This document shows, one piece after another, positions 4,441-11,339 of a stretch of 13,561 bases of DNA; the stretch's first letter is position 1, and every line of letters begins with the position of its first letter. The stretch lies in assembly GCA_045536155.1 (NCBI GenBank), contig JAZSMZ010000068.1:1-13561 (forward strand), in the 5' to 3' direction. The notes under the pieces are model-generated. The model was given only the letters and a program-made list of their open reading frames with translations, did no database searches and had not been told where the DNA came from. The position numbers and the translations under genes were made by a program. Source of the DNA: JAZQNC01 sp045536155. GTDB lineage: Bacteria; Bacillota; Clostridia; Oscillospirales; CAG-272.

Positions 4441-6135
4441 TTATACTTTTTCAGGCTTAGACATGCAGATAAGCGAGAACGCGCTGCCGAGTACATTGTT
4501 TGCCGCCTTGGTAAGACGGATGCGGAAGGCCTTTTGCGCGTCGGTCTCGGCTGTGATGATCGGGCATTCGTGATAGAAGCGGTTGAACGCCGATGCAACT
4601 TCGTAGATGTATCTGGTGATAACCGAGGGCTCGTAATCGCTCAGCGCCGCGCTGACCTTTTCGGGATAAAGCGCGAGCAGCTTTGCAAGCGCTCTTTCGG
4701 GCTCGGCTGTGATCTCGCCGCCTGCGGCGGTAATATCCTTTGCCTTTTCAAGCACACTGCAGGTGCGCGCATAGGTGTACTGAACGTAGGGACCTGTGTT
4801 GCCGTCGAAATTGAGGGCATCCTCGAGATCGAAGGAGATATCCTTGATTCTGTTGTTGGACAGATAGTAGAATACGATAGCGCCGACGCCTATCTGCTCG
4901 GCAACCTCTGCCTTGTTGGGCAGATTGGGGTTTTTCTGGTCGATGATCTCGCCGACCTTGTCGATAGCCATCTGCAAGAGCTGCTTTAAATATACGACGT
5001 TGCCCGAGCGTGTGCCCAGCTTTGTGCCGTTGAGCGACATAGTGCCGTAGGGAACGTGAACGAGCTTGTCTGCCCAATCGTAGCCCATGAGCTCGACTAC
5101 CTTGAACCACTGTGCAAAGTGGAGCGACTGACCTGCAGAGGTAACGTAGATGCAGCGGTCGAAATCGAAGGTGTCGTGACGGTAAACCGCGGCCGCAATA
5201 TCGCGTGCGGGATAAAGAGTGGAGCCGTCGCGCTTTAAGATAAGGCAGGGCGGCATATTGTAGTCGGACAGATTAACGATAGATGCGCCGTCGTCGAGGG
5301 TGAGAAGATTTTTGTTTCTCATGTTTTCAACGGCCGCGGGCATCTTGTCGGTGAAAAAGCTTTCGCCCATGTAATAGTCAAACTCGATACCGAGCTGTTC
5401 ATAGGTCTTTTTGTATTCGTCGAGTGACATATCGATGCACTCTTTCCAGAGCGCGGTGTTGTCGGGATCGCCATTTTCAAGCTTGGTAAACTCAGCTCTT
5501 GCCTCGTCAAAGAGAGAAGGATCCTTCTCTGCCTCCTCGTGGAACTTGATGTAGAGGGAAACGAGTCCGTCAACTCCATTTTCCTTGAGCTTGTCAAGAT
5601 CGCCCCATTTGCGGCAGGCAACGATCTGCTTGCCGAAGGAGGTGCCCCAGTCACCGAGATGGTTTATGCCGATGCACTTGTAGCCCGAGAACTCGAAAAG
5701 CTTCTTTATCGAATGACCTATAACGGTGGTTCCGAGATGTCCCAGATGGAAGGGCTTTGCAATATTGGGGGAGGAATAGTCTAAAACAACGGTCTTGCCC
5801 TCGCCGATATTCGACGAGCCGTAGTTCTCTCCCTGCTCGTTGATGCTTTCAATAAGCACGTTCGACCAATAGCCGTCGGAGATGAAGAAATTTACATATC
5901 CGCCAACAGTTTCGATCTTGCCGATCTCGTCGCACTCAAAGCCGTCAGCAATATCAGCGGCAATGGCCGGAGGCGCCTTGCGAAGCGATTTCGAAAGCTT
6001 GAAGCAGGGCAGCGACAGGTCGCCCATCTTGCTGTCGGGCGGATATTCGAGCATCGATTCGATCATCGGTGCTTCAACTTCAAATTTTTTAGAAATATAT
6101 TCGGCAATTTTTGCTTTGATATTTTTCATTGTCAT
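4441..6135 (-). CDS. argS: Arginyl-tRNA synthetase
   Basis: A 564-residue class I aminoacyl-tRNA synthetase that charges tRNA-Arg in the cytosol. Its length is normal for the family. The N-terminal Arg-tRNA-synthetase-specific domain occupies about residues 1-90. The catalytic HIGH motif appears as H130-L-G-H133 in KPFHLGHLGTTVIG, with INHLGDWGTSFG (158-168) as the arginine-site signature. The KMSK loop is degenerate, T371-K-L-G-T-R-S-G-N379, as in many bacterial ArgRS. The C-terminal anticodon-binding helical domain ends in a PEKV tail, like the usual PERM ending. The ATG at 6135 is preferred over the one at 6129 because GGAGG lies seven bases before it. It ends the lrp - aminotransferase - PHP - argS run, 52 bases after the PHP gene. 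Confidence 0.97.
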   Translation of the reverse strand: MTMKNIKAKIAEYISKKFEVEAPMIESMLEYPPDSKMGDLSLPCFKLSKSLRKAPPAIAADIADGFECDEIGKIETVGGYVNFFISDGYWSNVLIESINEQGENYGSSNIGEGKTVVLDYSSPNIAKPFHLGHLGTTVIGHSIKKLFEFSGYKCIGINHLGDWGTSFGKQIVACRKWGDLDKLKENGVDGLVSLYIKFHEEAEKDPSLFDEARAEFTKLENGDPDNTALWKECIDMSLDEYKKTYEQLGIEFDYYMGESFFTDKMPAAVENMRNKNLLTLDDGASIVNLSDYNMPPCLILKRDGSTLYPARDIAAAVYRHDTFDFDRCIYVTSAGQSLHFAQWFKVVELMGYDWADKLVHVPYGTMSLNGTKLGTRSGNVVYLKQLLQMAIDKVGEIIDQKNPNLPNKAEVAEQIGVGAIVFYYLSNNRIKDISFDLEDALNFDGNTGPYVQYTYARTCSVLEKAKDITAAGGEITAEPERALAKLLALYPEKVSAALSDYEPSVITRYIYEVASAFNRFYHECPIITAETDAQKAFRIRLTKAANNVLGSAFSLICMSKPEKV

Positions 6136-6139
6136 CTTC

Positions 6140-6162
6140 GGCCCTCCCCATAAGAAGGGGCC
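6140..6162 (-). promoter_or_regulatory. Hairpin covering the argS ribosome binding site
   Basis: In the argS leader, GGCCC and GGGCC arms (6158-6162 and 6140-6144) can pair, with CCCC (6157-6160) and GGGG (6146-6149) as an alternative pairing. The ribosome site GGAGG (6143-6147) lies inside the 3' arm, so folding would hide it. This could tune ArgRS translation or dampen it after the PHP gene. The role is inferred from structure. Confidence 0.4.
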
Positions 6163-6187
6163 TTTCCTCTCTGTAATTTGTGCTGTT

Positions 6188-7015
6188 TTAGTTTAAAGAT
6201 ATCTGTGTCAGACCGTTATGCCCGAAATAGCAGACGTAGCTAAATCCGATCTCGCGCAAAAGCTCATACGTTTCTCTGATATTGCACCCGACGTGCTCAA
6301 AAAAGTGCGCGTCCGATCCGACGGTTACCATCTCGCCGCCAAGAGAGCGGTAGAATCGCATAAGGTTTTCGTCGGGGAAGGTTATGCCTGCACCCTGACG
6401 AAGACCCGAGGTGTTGATTTCAAGGGCTATTCCCTTTTCGATAAGACGCAGAAAGATCTGCTCGATCTGCTCGATAAAGGGCTTCATGTCAAGCGTTTTG
6501 CCTGCACGAAGAATGTATCGCACGGGATAGGTCAGATGCGCGAGCGTGTCGATCTTGCATCCGTGAGTGCCCTCGTCAAGCAAGAGGCGGTAGGTCTCGT
6601 CAAGATCGCGCTGCCAGAGCAGCTCGATCTGTCGATCAGTCATCTTGGTGTAGTCGAGCATGCAGAAATCGGGCACGCCGACAAGGTTGTGAAGAGAGCC
6701 GATAATAAAATCAAATCCCTGCTTTTCGATAAGAGCGCGCGTTTCTTTAGGATGAGTGTAGGGCTGACCAAGCTCGACTCCGTAGGCGATCTCAACTTTG
6801 CCCTCATACTTTTCACGCGCTTCGAGCACAGCCTTTTTCGCGCCCTCGGCATCGTAGTGGTCGTAGTATCCCTCAAACTCGCCGTCGCAATCGAGGTGAT
6901 CGGTAAGGGCGATTTTTTGAATACCCTTTTCGATTGCCGATCGGCAAAGCTCGTCGACCGATTGATGTCCGTCAAAGGAAAAGACGGAATGTGTATGTGA
7001 ATCTGCGTAGATCAT
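6188..7015 (-). CDS. PHP-domain histidinol-phosphatase (HisJ family)
   Basis: A 275-residue PHP-superfamily metal-dependent phosphatase, close in length to B. subtilis HisJ. The metal ligands expected for the family are visible in order: H7-T-H9 in SHTHSVFSFDG, D39-H40 in LTDHLD, E81 in YGVELG, H109 in GSLHN, H160 in LAH, and D235-A-H237 in VGSDAH. Such enzymes remove phosphate from L-histidinol phosphate in histidine synthesis, though related members hydrolyse other phosphate esters. No other his gene is in the window, so the pathway is not confirmed by context. It starts 20 bases after the aminotransferase and precedes argS, evidently in one transcript. The ribosome site is weak (GGAAAA). 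Confidence 0.85.
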   Translation of the reverse strand: MIYADSHTHSVFSFDGHQSVDELCRSAIEKGIQKIALTDHLDCDGEFEGYYDHYDAEGAKKAVLEAREKYEGKVEIAYGVELGQPYTHPKETRALIEKQGFDFIIGSLHNLVGVPDFCMLDYTKMTDRQIELLWQRDLDETYRLLLDEGTHGCKIDTLAHLTYPVRYILRAGKTLDMKPFIEQIEQIFLRLIEKGIALEINTSGLRQGAGITFPDENLMRFYRSLGGEMVTVGSDAHFFEHVGCNIRETYELLREIGFSYVCYFGHNGLTQISLN

Positions 7016-7035
7016 TTTATTTTTTCCAAAGCCTT

Positions 7036-8208
7036 TTATTTTTTCAGCTTACCGACGAATTTCTCCATTCGTATAAGTGCCTCGGTGATATGCTTTACCG
7101 AGTACGCGTATGAGATTCGGGCAAAGCCCTCTCCGCAATCGCCGAATGCCGTTCCGGGAACGATGGCAACTCCCTCTTCATCGAGCAACCGTGTGCAGAA
7201 TTCCTCCGAAGTTAGTCCAAACGCGCCGATGTTGGGGTAGACGTAGAAGGCACCCTCGGGCTCAAAGCAGGGGATACCTATTTTGCGCAGTCCGTTTACG
7301 AGATAACGGCGGCGGCGGTTATATTCCTCGGTCATGTATGCAACGTCATCGTCGCCGTTTAGCATCGCCTCGACAGCGGCATACTGGCTGACTGTGGGCG
7401 CACACATGATGGCGTACTGATGAATTTTCAGCATCTGCTTTGTGATCTCTTCGGGAGCGGCTATGTATCCGAGTCGCCAGCCTGTCATGGCAAACGCCTT
7501 CGAAAAGCCCGATGCGATTATCGTGCGTTCGCTCATACCGTCAAAGGATGCGATAGACACGTGGCGGCCGCTGTAGGTCAGCTCGGCATATATCTCATCG
7601 GAGAGTACCATAATATCGGTACCGCGAAGGATTTCGACGATGGGCGCGAGATCCTCTTTTGTCATTATAGCGCCGGTCGGATTGTTGGGATAGGGCAAAA
7701 CGAGTAGCTTTGTTTTTTCGCTTATGGCCGCTTTCAGCTCGTCGGCTGTCAGCTTGAAGCTGTTTTCCTCCTTGGTCTCAACTATAACGGGAACGCCGCC
7801 CGCCATTTTTACAAGCGGATCGTAGCAGACAAATGCCGGCTGGGGGATTATAACCTCATCGCCCGGATTAACAAGGGCGCGGATCGCCATATCGATAGCC
7901 TCACTGCCGCCGACGGTTACGGTTATCTCGCTTTTTGCATTGTAGGAAAGATCGAAGCGGCGGCTGAGATATGCGCTTATTGCATCGCGAAGCTCGTTAA
8001 GTCCGCTGTTTGAGGTATAGTGAGTCTTTCCCTTTTCAAGACTTCTTATTGCTGCTTCTCTTATATGCCATGGAGTCTGGAAGTCGGGCTCGCCTATCGT
8101 GAGCGAGAGCACGTCCTTGCGGTCACCGAGAAGGTCGAAAAATTTTCTTATTCCCGACGGCTTTAACTCAACGGCACTCTTTGAAAGCACCTTACTGTAA
8201 TCTATCAT
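7036..8208 (-). CDS. PLP-dependent class I/II aminotransferase
   Basis: A 390-residue fold-type I aminotransferase that moves an amino group between an amino acid and a keto acid. Key residues are visible: YTSNSGLNELRDAI (64-77), N176 in N175-N-P-T-G179, D204 and Y207 in LSDEIYAEL, the PLP-binding lysine K237 in SGFSKAFAMTGWRLGY, R245, and the carboxylate-binding R364 in FARISY. The SK-x-F-x-M-T-G-W-R-x-G-Y pattern is typical of the subgroup that includes aspartate, alanine and aromatic aminotransferases (PatA/AspC-like). The exact substrate cannot be read from sequence. Its ATG lies 18 bases after the Lrp-family regulator gene, a pairing common in Clostridia that suggests Lrp-type control of amino acid use. 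Confidence 0.92.
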   Translation of the reverse strand: MIDYSKVLSKSAVELKPSGIRKFFDLLGDRKDVLSLTIGEPDFQTPWHIREAAIRSLEKGKTHYTSNSGLNELRDAISAYLSRRFDLSYNAKSEITVTVGGSEAIDMAIRALVNPGDEVIIPQPAFVCYDPLVKMAGGVPVIVETKEENSFKLTADELKAAISEKTKLLVLPYPNNPTGAIMTKEDLAPIVEILRGTDIMVLSDEIYAELTYSGRHVSIASFDGMSERTIIASGFSKAFAMTGWRLGYIAAPEEITKQMLKIHQYAIMCAPTVSQYAAVEAMLNGDDDVAYMTEEYNRRRRYLVNGLRKIGIPCFEPEGAFYVYPNIGAFGLTSEEFCTRLLDEEGVAIVPGTAFGDCGEGFARISYAYSVKHITEALIRMEKFVGKLKK

Positions 8209-8226
8209 ATCAAAACACCGATCAAA

Positions 8227-8703
8227 TTAAACGAGTATTTCCCTGTCGTCCGACTCGGGCTTTTTGTATACAACGCCTCTGTCCTTGTATTTGCGAAGCA
8301 CAAAGTGAGTGGCGGTGGCTGTGATCGATTCGATGGGAGCGAGCTTTTCGGCAACGAAAAGCGCAACCTCACGCATGGTCTTGCCTTCGATAATCACCGA
8401 AAAATCAAATGCGCCCGACATCAGATAAAGGGACTGCACCTCGGGATAGTTGCAGATCTTTTCGGCAATATTGTCAAAGCCGTGATCTCTCTGGGGCATA
8501 ACCTTAAGCTCGATAAGCGCAGTTACATATTCTCTGTCGGTCTTATCCCAGTCAACTATTGTTTTATATCCGAGAATGACACCCTCGTCTTCGTATTTTT
8601 CGATAAGTGTCTTTATGTCACCAACTTCCTTGCCGCACATAACGGCAAGCTGTTCGGCAGTAAGACGGCTGTCATTTTCAAGCATCTGCAAAAAGTTATT
8701 CAT
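8227..8703 (-). CDS. Lrp/AsnC family transcriptional regulator
   Basis: A 158-residue regulator of the feast/famine family, which binds DNA as dimers or octamers and senses amino acids. An N-terminal winged helix-turn-helix spans about residues 14-43 (LTAEQLAVMCGKEVGDIKTL). After the hinge VDWDKTDREYV comes a RAM-type ligand domain (about 60-140) with the characteristic SGAFDFSVIIEG (96-107). It heads the run with aminotransferase, PHP phosphatase and argS, and probably controls at least the adjacent aminotransferase. AAAGGA precedes the ATG by about eight bases. A terminator-like hairpin lies between it and the gene upstream. I could not find a convincing separate promoter in the short gap. 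Confidence 0.9.
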   Translation of the reverse strand: MNNFLQMLENDSRLTAEQLAVMCGKEVGDIKTLIEKYEDEGVILGYKTIVDWDKTDREYVTALIELKVMPQRDHGFDNIAEKICNYPEVQSLYLMSGAFDFSVIIEGKTMREVALFVAEKLAPIESITATATHFVLRKYKDRGVVYKKPESDDREILV

Positions 8704-8729
8704 TTATCGTTATCCTTTCGCAATTCATT

Positions 8730-8767
8730 AAAAAATTACGTCCCGCGACGCGAAAAACGTGCGGGAC
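8730..8767 (-). terminator. Intrinsic terminator after the 9383-8802 gene
   Basis: GTCCCGC (8740-8746) pairs with GCGGGAC (8761-8767), continued inward by ACG (8748-8750) with CGT (8758-8760) around a seven-base loop, with one bulged base. On the minus strand the stem is followed by GTAATTTTTTAA. This ends the two-helix membrane protein transcript before the lrp gene begins. Confidence 0.8.
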
Positions 8768-8801
8768 CGTATATTCGCGGAGAAAAGCCGTGTGTCTACT
8801 C

Positions 8802-9383
8802 TTACTCCTTGATGGTAAGCTCGCTGTCAACAGTATCCTTGAAATGGAACTTGAAGAGCTTTAAGAACTTCATGTTGCACTGGAAGATGGTGCAGCAGGA
8901 CTCACCCTTTTCGTTTGTGTAAACGCAAACGTAGTTATCGGGATGGTCAAGGTATGCAACAGCCTCGTACTTGTGGTCAAAGGTCTGGCTGAGTACGAAA
9001 TCCTTGTATTTATCCTTGTAGGGAGCGAGAAGCTCGAAGTTGGAAATGGTTTCTGCGGGCATAAGCTCCTTGCGCTTTCTCTTGCCGTAGATGTAGTTTA
9101 CCGAGAACTTGCCCTGCATGATGATATACTCGTACTCGATCTGCGCGTATATGTAGGTTGCGGGGTAGATAAGACGGGGGAGCAGGAATGCGCCGTAAAG
9201 GGGTACGAAAACGAAGAGCCATACGGGCATCCAGTTAACAAGCGACAAAACGACGCCTAAAACAATGGGAAAGCCGAGATAAGCAAGCCACAGCCATATT
9301 CTGAGTCTGCCGTAGGAGCCCTCTTTCTTTTTTTCAATGGTAAACTCGGCAGAGTTTGCCAATTCATTTCTGATCAAAGACAT
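8802..9383 (-). CDS. Two-helix membrane protein with a cytosolic C-terminal domain, function unknown
   Basis: A 193-residue protein of no family I can name with confidence. A charged N terminus (about 28 residues) leads to two adjacent membrane helices (about 29-49 and 51-73). A soluble domain of some 115 residues follows, starting EYEYIIMQGKFSVNYIYGKRKRKEL and MPAETISNFELL. That order (two helices, then a strand-rich segment with a basic turn) resembles bacterial PH-like membrane proteins. This is a shape argument only. Three cysteines occur late, with a CC pair at residues 162-163 and a third five residues on. GGAGG lies nine bases before the ATG. The gene is monocistronic, with its own promoter at 9436-9464 and terminator at 8730-8767. 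Confidence 0.75.
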   Translation of the reverse strand: MSLIRNELANSAEFTIEKKKEGSYGRLRIWLWLAYLGFPIVLGVVLSLVNWMPVWLFVFVPLYGAFLLPRLIYPATYIYAQIEYEYIIMQGKFSVNYIYGKRKRKELMPAETISNFELLAPYKDKYKDFVLSQTFDHKYEAVAYLDHPDNYVCVYTNEKGESCCTIFQCNMKFLKLFKFHFKDTVDSELTIKE

Positions 9384-9435
9384 GTTTACTATCCTCCAAA
9401 AGAGTATTTTTTACCTATAATAAATAATTAAATAT

Positions 9436-9464
9436 ATTATATCACATATTTTAAACTATTGCAA
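9436..9464 (-). promoter_or_regulatory. Sigma-A promoter of the 9383-8802 gene
   Basis: On the minus strand TTGCAA (9459-9464) and TATAAT (9436-9441) are separated by exactly 17 bases, with TGA directly before the -10 giving an extended -10 element. It is close to consensus. Transcription should begin about 50 bases before the start codon at 9383. Confidence 0.88.
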
Positions 9465-9512
9465 CACATTTGCGATATTTTTTCGCTCTAAAATCAACGC
9501 GATTTTGCGTTT

Positions 9513-9548
9513 AAACAAAAAAGTCTGCCGAATTTTCGGCAGACTTTT
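9513..9548 (-). terminator. Intrinsic terminator of the zinc-ribbon protein gene
   Basis: AAAAGTCTGCCGA (9519-9531) pairs with TCGGCAGACTTTT (9536-9548) around a four-base loop. The minus strand continues with six T residues and then GTTT. It starts 12 bases after the stop codon at 9561. Confidence 0.92.
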
Positions 9549-9560
9549 AAAATATGTAAA

Positions 9561-10007
9561 TTATCTGAGGAAGCCGAGAGATTTAACGATCGGAGGCTCT
9601 TTTGCTTTGCCCGAGCAAATGCTGAAGAAGCAGATAAGCTGAACAACCACAAGAGCAATAGCGAGAGCGACGTAAGCGATCAATCCGAGTATCGGAACGA
9701 TGCAAAGGAAAACGCCGAGGCTCATGCAGACCTGGATCTTCAATGCCTGCTTAACGTGGAAAGCAGCATAGGGAGAGGTGGGAGCTGCGAGAAGGGCGAT
9801 GATGATGCCGATCCAGCCCATGAGATAAGGCAGCATTGCAACGACCTTGTTGCCCGAGATGTCTGCAGCGGTGAATTCGGCGGTGTGATCATAGGGATCA
9901 TTAGCAACGGGAGCAGCATTGGCAACAAACTCGAGGGGAGCACCGCACTGCGAGCAGTTGTTTACGTTATCATTGAAAGAGAGATTACAGTTTCTGCAAA
10001 TTTTCAT
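9561..10007 (-). CDS. Zinc-ribbon membrane protein, DUF4870-like
   Basis: A 148-residue protein starting MKICRNC. An N-terminal zinc ribbon has C4-x2-C7 and C18-x2-C21, followed by a low-complexity linker (about residues 22-50). Two or three membrane helices follow from about residue 57 (LPYLMGWIGIIIALLA, then IQVCMSLGVFLCIVPILGLIAYVALAIALVV in shorter pieces). AAFHVKQALKIQV between helices matches the R/A-F-H-x-x-Q-A-L signature of DUF4870-type membrane proteins, whose role is unknown. I chose the ATG at 10007 because GGAGG stands ten bases before it. A longer frame from 10070 would start inside the promoter. It is a single-gene transcript with promoter 10042-10070 and terminator 9513-9548. 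Confidence 0.85.
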   Translation of the reverse strand: MKICRNCNLSFNDNVNNCSQCGAPLEFVANAAPVANDPYDHTAEFTAADISGNKVVAMLPYLMGWIGIIIALLAAPTSPYAAFHVKQALKIQVCMSLGVFLCIVPILGLIAYVALAIALVVVQLICFFSICSGKAKEPPIVKSLGFLR

Positions 10008-10041
10008 AAGACAAAATCCTCCATAAAAAGTATCTATTGTT

Positions 10042-10070
10042 ATTATATCACCATTTATAGCCAAATGCAA
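10042..10070 (-). promoter_or_regulatory. Sigma-A promoter of the zinc-ribbon protein gene
   Basis: TTGCAT (10065-10070) and TATAAT (10042-10047) on the minus strand have a 17-base spacer, with TGA before the -10. It is very similar to the promoter at 9436-9464 (same -35 core, spacing and extended -10). The two neighbouring small membrane-protein genes may be expressed under the same conditions. Confidence 0.88.
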
Positions 10071-10124
10071 TAGTTTTTCTAATGTTTATATACACTTTTT
10101 TAATATTTTTCATCAAAATACTTT

Positions 10125-10460
10125 ACACTGCTATCATAATGTATTAAAAAAGCAGTGTGGAATGGCGTTGTGTTCCTAAGGACAGTTTTTCTCAATGGAA
10201 CAACACTTCAATAAGCGGCTACTGACAGAGGCTCCCTCTGGGATGGAGCTGTCGCCGTAGGCGACTGAGGGAGAGCGCGTCGCGTTGAAGTTATTCTAAA
10301 TTTAAAGTCACGCAGGCTCCTTCCGTCACGCAACGCGAGAACCCCCAAAGCTCATTTCATTCGCTTCGGGGAACCCCTGCCGCGTGCCACCTCCCTCTCG
10401 GAGGGAGGCTTAAATAATCCGCCCGCAAGTGCGCACTTACTCACCACCGAAAATGGTGGT
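10125..10460. repeat. Non-coding hairpin-rich stretch with a dispersed-repeat-like element
   Basis: This is most of a 500-base gap (10071-10569) without a gene. In order it holds: ACACTGCT/AGCAGTGT (10125-10132 with 10151-10158); CTCCCTC/GAGGGAG (10232-10238 with 10267-10273) enclosing GTCGCC-GTA-GGCGAC (10251-10265); CCTCCCTC-TCG-GAGGGAGG (10390-10408); the palindrome AAGTGCGCACTT (10427-10438); and ACCACC-GAAAAT-GGTGGT (10443-10460). The ends AGGCTCCCTC (10229-10238) and GAGGGAGGCT (10401-10410) are inverted with one mismatch, framing a roughly 180-base unit. The GGAGCTGTCGC-loop-GCGACTGAGGGAG core resembles dispersed repeats common in gut Clostridia, from memory. No open frame of note lies inside. 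Confidence 0.65.
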
Positions 10461-10467
10461 ACAATAG

Positions 10468-10506
10468 AAAAAGCCGATACGGAATAAAATCCGTATCGGC
10501 TTTTTT
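10468..10506 (-). terminator. Strong terminator of the sortase-glycosyltransferase transcript
   Basis: A perfect stem of 16 base pairs (10468-10483 with 10490-10505), core GCCGATACGGA, has a six-base loop and ends in five T residues followed by C on the minus strand. It can also act in the plus direction (six T residues). It lies about 65 bases after the glycosyltransferase stop codon. Confidence 0.92.
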
Positions 10507-10569
10507 ACTGTCCTTTAGAACCCGTGCCTATCCAACACCGCTTTTTTATGAATAATTTCCGTATTATAT

Positions 10570-11301
10570 TCAGCTTTGACGTGAAAGCTTTCTCGTTCTC
10601 TTTTTGATCTTGCCTATATCGCGCAGCATGCGCACGGTATCCTTTATCGGGCTGACCTTCGATCTCGCCTCGCGGTGATTTATTATGCTGACCGGCATCT
10701 CGCTTACCTTATACCCCAGCTTTTCGGCAATTATCAATGCCTCAAGGTCGAAAGCGAAGCGATTGACCTCGCATTTTGAGAATACGTCGTCGGCGCATTT
10801 GCCGGTAAACCCCTTGATTCCGCTCTGTGAATCGCTGTGGGAAAATCCTGCCGCTATCGATATAACTTTTATGTACGTCTTTGACATGAAACGGCGCAAG
10901 GGAGTATATCCCGCATAGCCGTCGTTCGACAGATTGCGAGAGCCGATGGTGATATCGGTGCCGTCTGCGACGAGCTTATCTGCAATTTTTACGACATTGT
11001 CGGTGCCGTATGCCAGATCGCAGTCGGTGAACACTCTCACCTCACCGCTTGACGCGAGCATACCGAATCTTACCGCCGCGCCCTTGCCGCGATTGTCATC
11101 ATATCCCGTTACGACAAAGCGCTCGTCCCCCTCGGTGACCTTTTTTGCCGCCGAAGCGGTATCGTCTCGTGAGCCGTCGTTTACCAAAACGAACTCAAAG
11201 TCGTATTTTGGATTTTTGTCGGCGAGGACCGAGAGCTGCTCAACGGTATCGGCGATTATCTCCGACTCGTTATACATTGGTATTACAACAGACAGTTTCA
11301 T
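10570..11301 (-). CDS. Family 2 glycosyltransferase, DPM1/ALG5-like
   Basis: A 243-residue GT-A fold glycosyltransferase likely to move a sugar from a nucleotide donor to a polyprenyl phosphate at the inner membrane face. Visible motifs are the N-terminal strand LSVVIPMYNES (3-13), VNDGSRDDT (40-48), NRGKGAAVRFGM (70-81), the metal-binding D93-C-D95, and DSQSGIKGF (157-165), which is typical of dolichyl-phosphate sugar transferases. RFAFDLE (181-187) follows. There is no C-terminal membrane region, only a basic tail (KIKKRTRKLSRQS) that could sit on the membrane. AAGGAAG lies seven bases before ATG. The gene begins 36 bases after srtB and is followed by a terminator, so the two are probably co-expressed for cell-envelope work. 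The sugar is unknown. Confidence 0.88.
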   Translation of the reverse strand: MKLSVVIPMYNESEIIADTVEQLSVLADKNPKYDFEFVLVNDGSRDDTASAAKKVTEGDERFVVTGYDDNRGKGAAVRFGMLASSGEVRVFTDCDLAYGTDNVVKIADKLVADGTDITIGSRNLSNDGYAGYTPLRRFMSKTYIKVISIAAGFSHSDSQSGIKGFTGKCADDVFSKCEVNRFAFDLEALIIAEKLGYKVSEMPVSIINHREARSKVSPIKDTVRMLRDIGKIKKRTRKLSRQS

Positions 11302-11313
11302 AATGTTCTTCCT

Positions 11314-11339
11314 TCAATGCTTTTCGGTCAATGCTTTTC
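11314..11339. repeat. Tandem 12-base repeat across the srtB stop codon
   Basis: TCAATGCTTTTC occurs at 11314-11325 and 11328-11339 (period 14). The second copy contains part of the srtB stop codon. The copies fill most of the 36-base srtB-glycosyltransferase gap. A small local duplication is the simplest explanation. Confidence 0.6.

Noticed and set aside
4327..4989. 220-residue plus-strand frame
   Set aside because: It runs through the hairpin element and antisense to argS. It has no ribosome site and no recognisable domain.
6136..6187. T-box leader for argS
   Set aside because: The 52-base gap is too short, and no T-box consensus or antiterminator is visible.
6218..7000. 260-residue plus-strand frame
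   Set aside because: It mirrors the PHP phosphatase gene, which has all metal ligands on the other strand. It is a high-GC codon-position shadow.
8209..8226. Separate promoter for the aminotransferase
   Set aside because: There are only 18 bases between lrp and this gene, so co-transcription is the simpler reading.
10008..10070. Longer start of the zinc-ribbon protein at 10070
   Set aside because: The extra 21 codons cover the promoter and the GGAGG site that serves the ATG at 10007.
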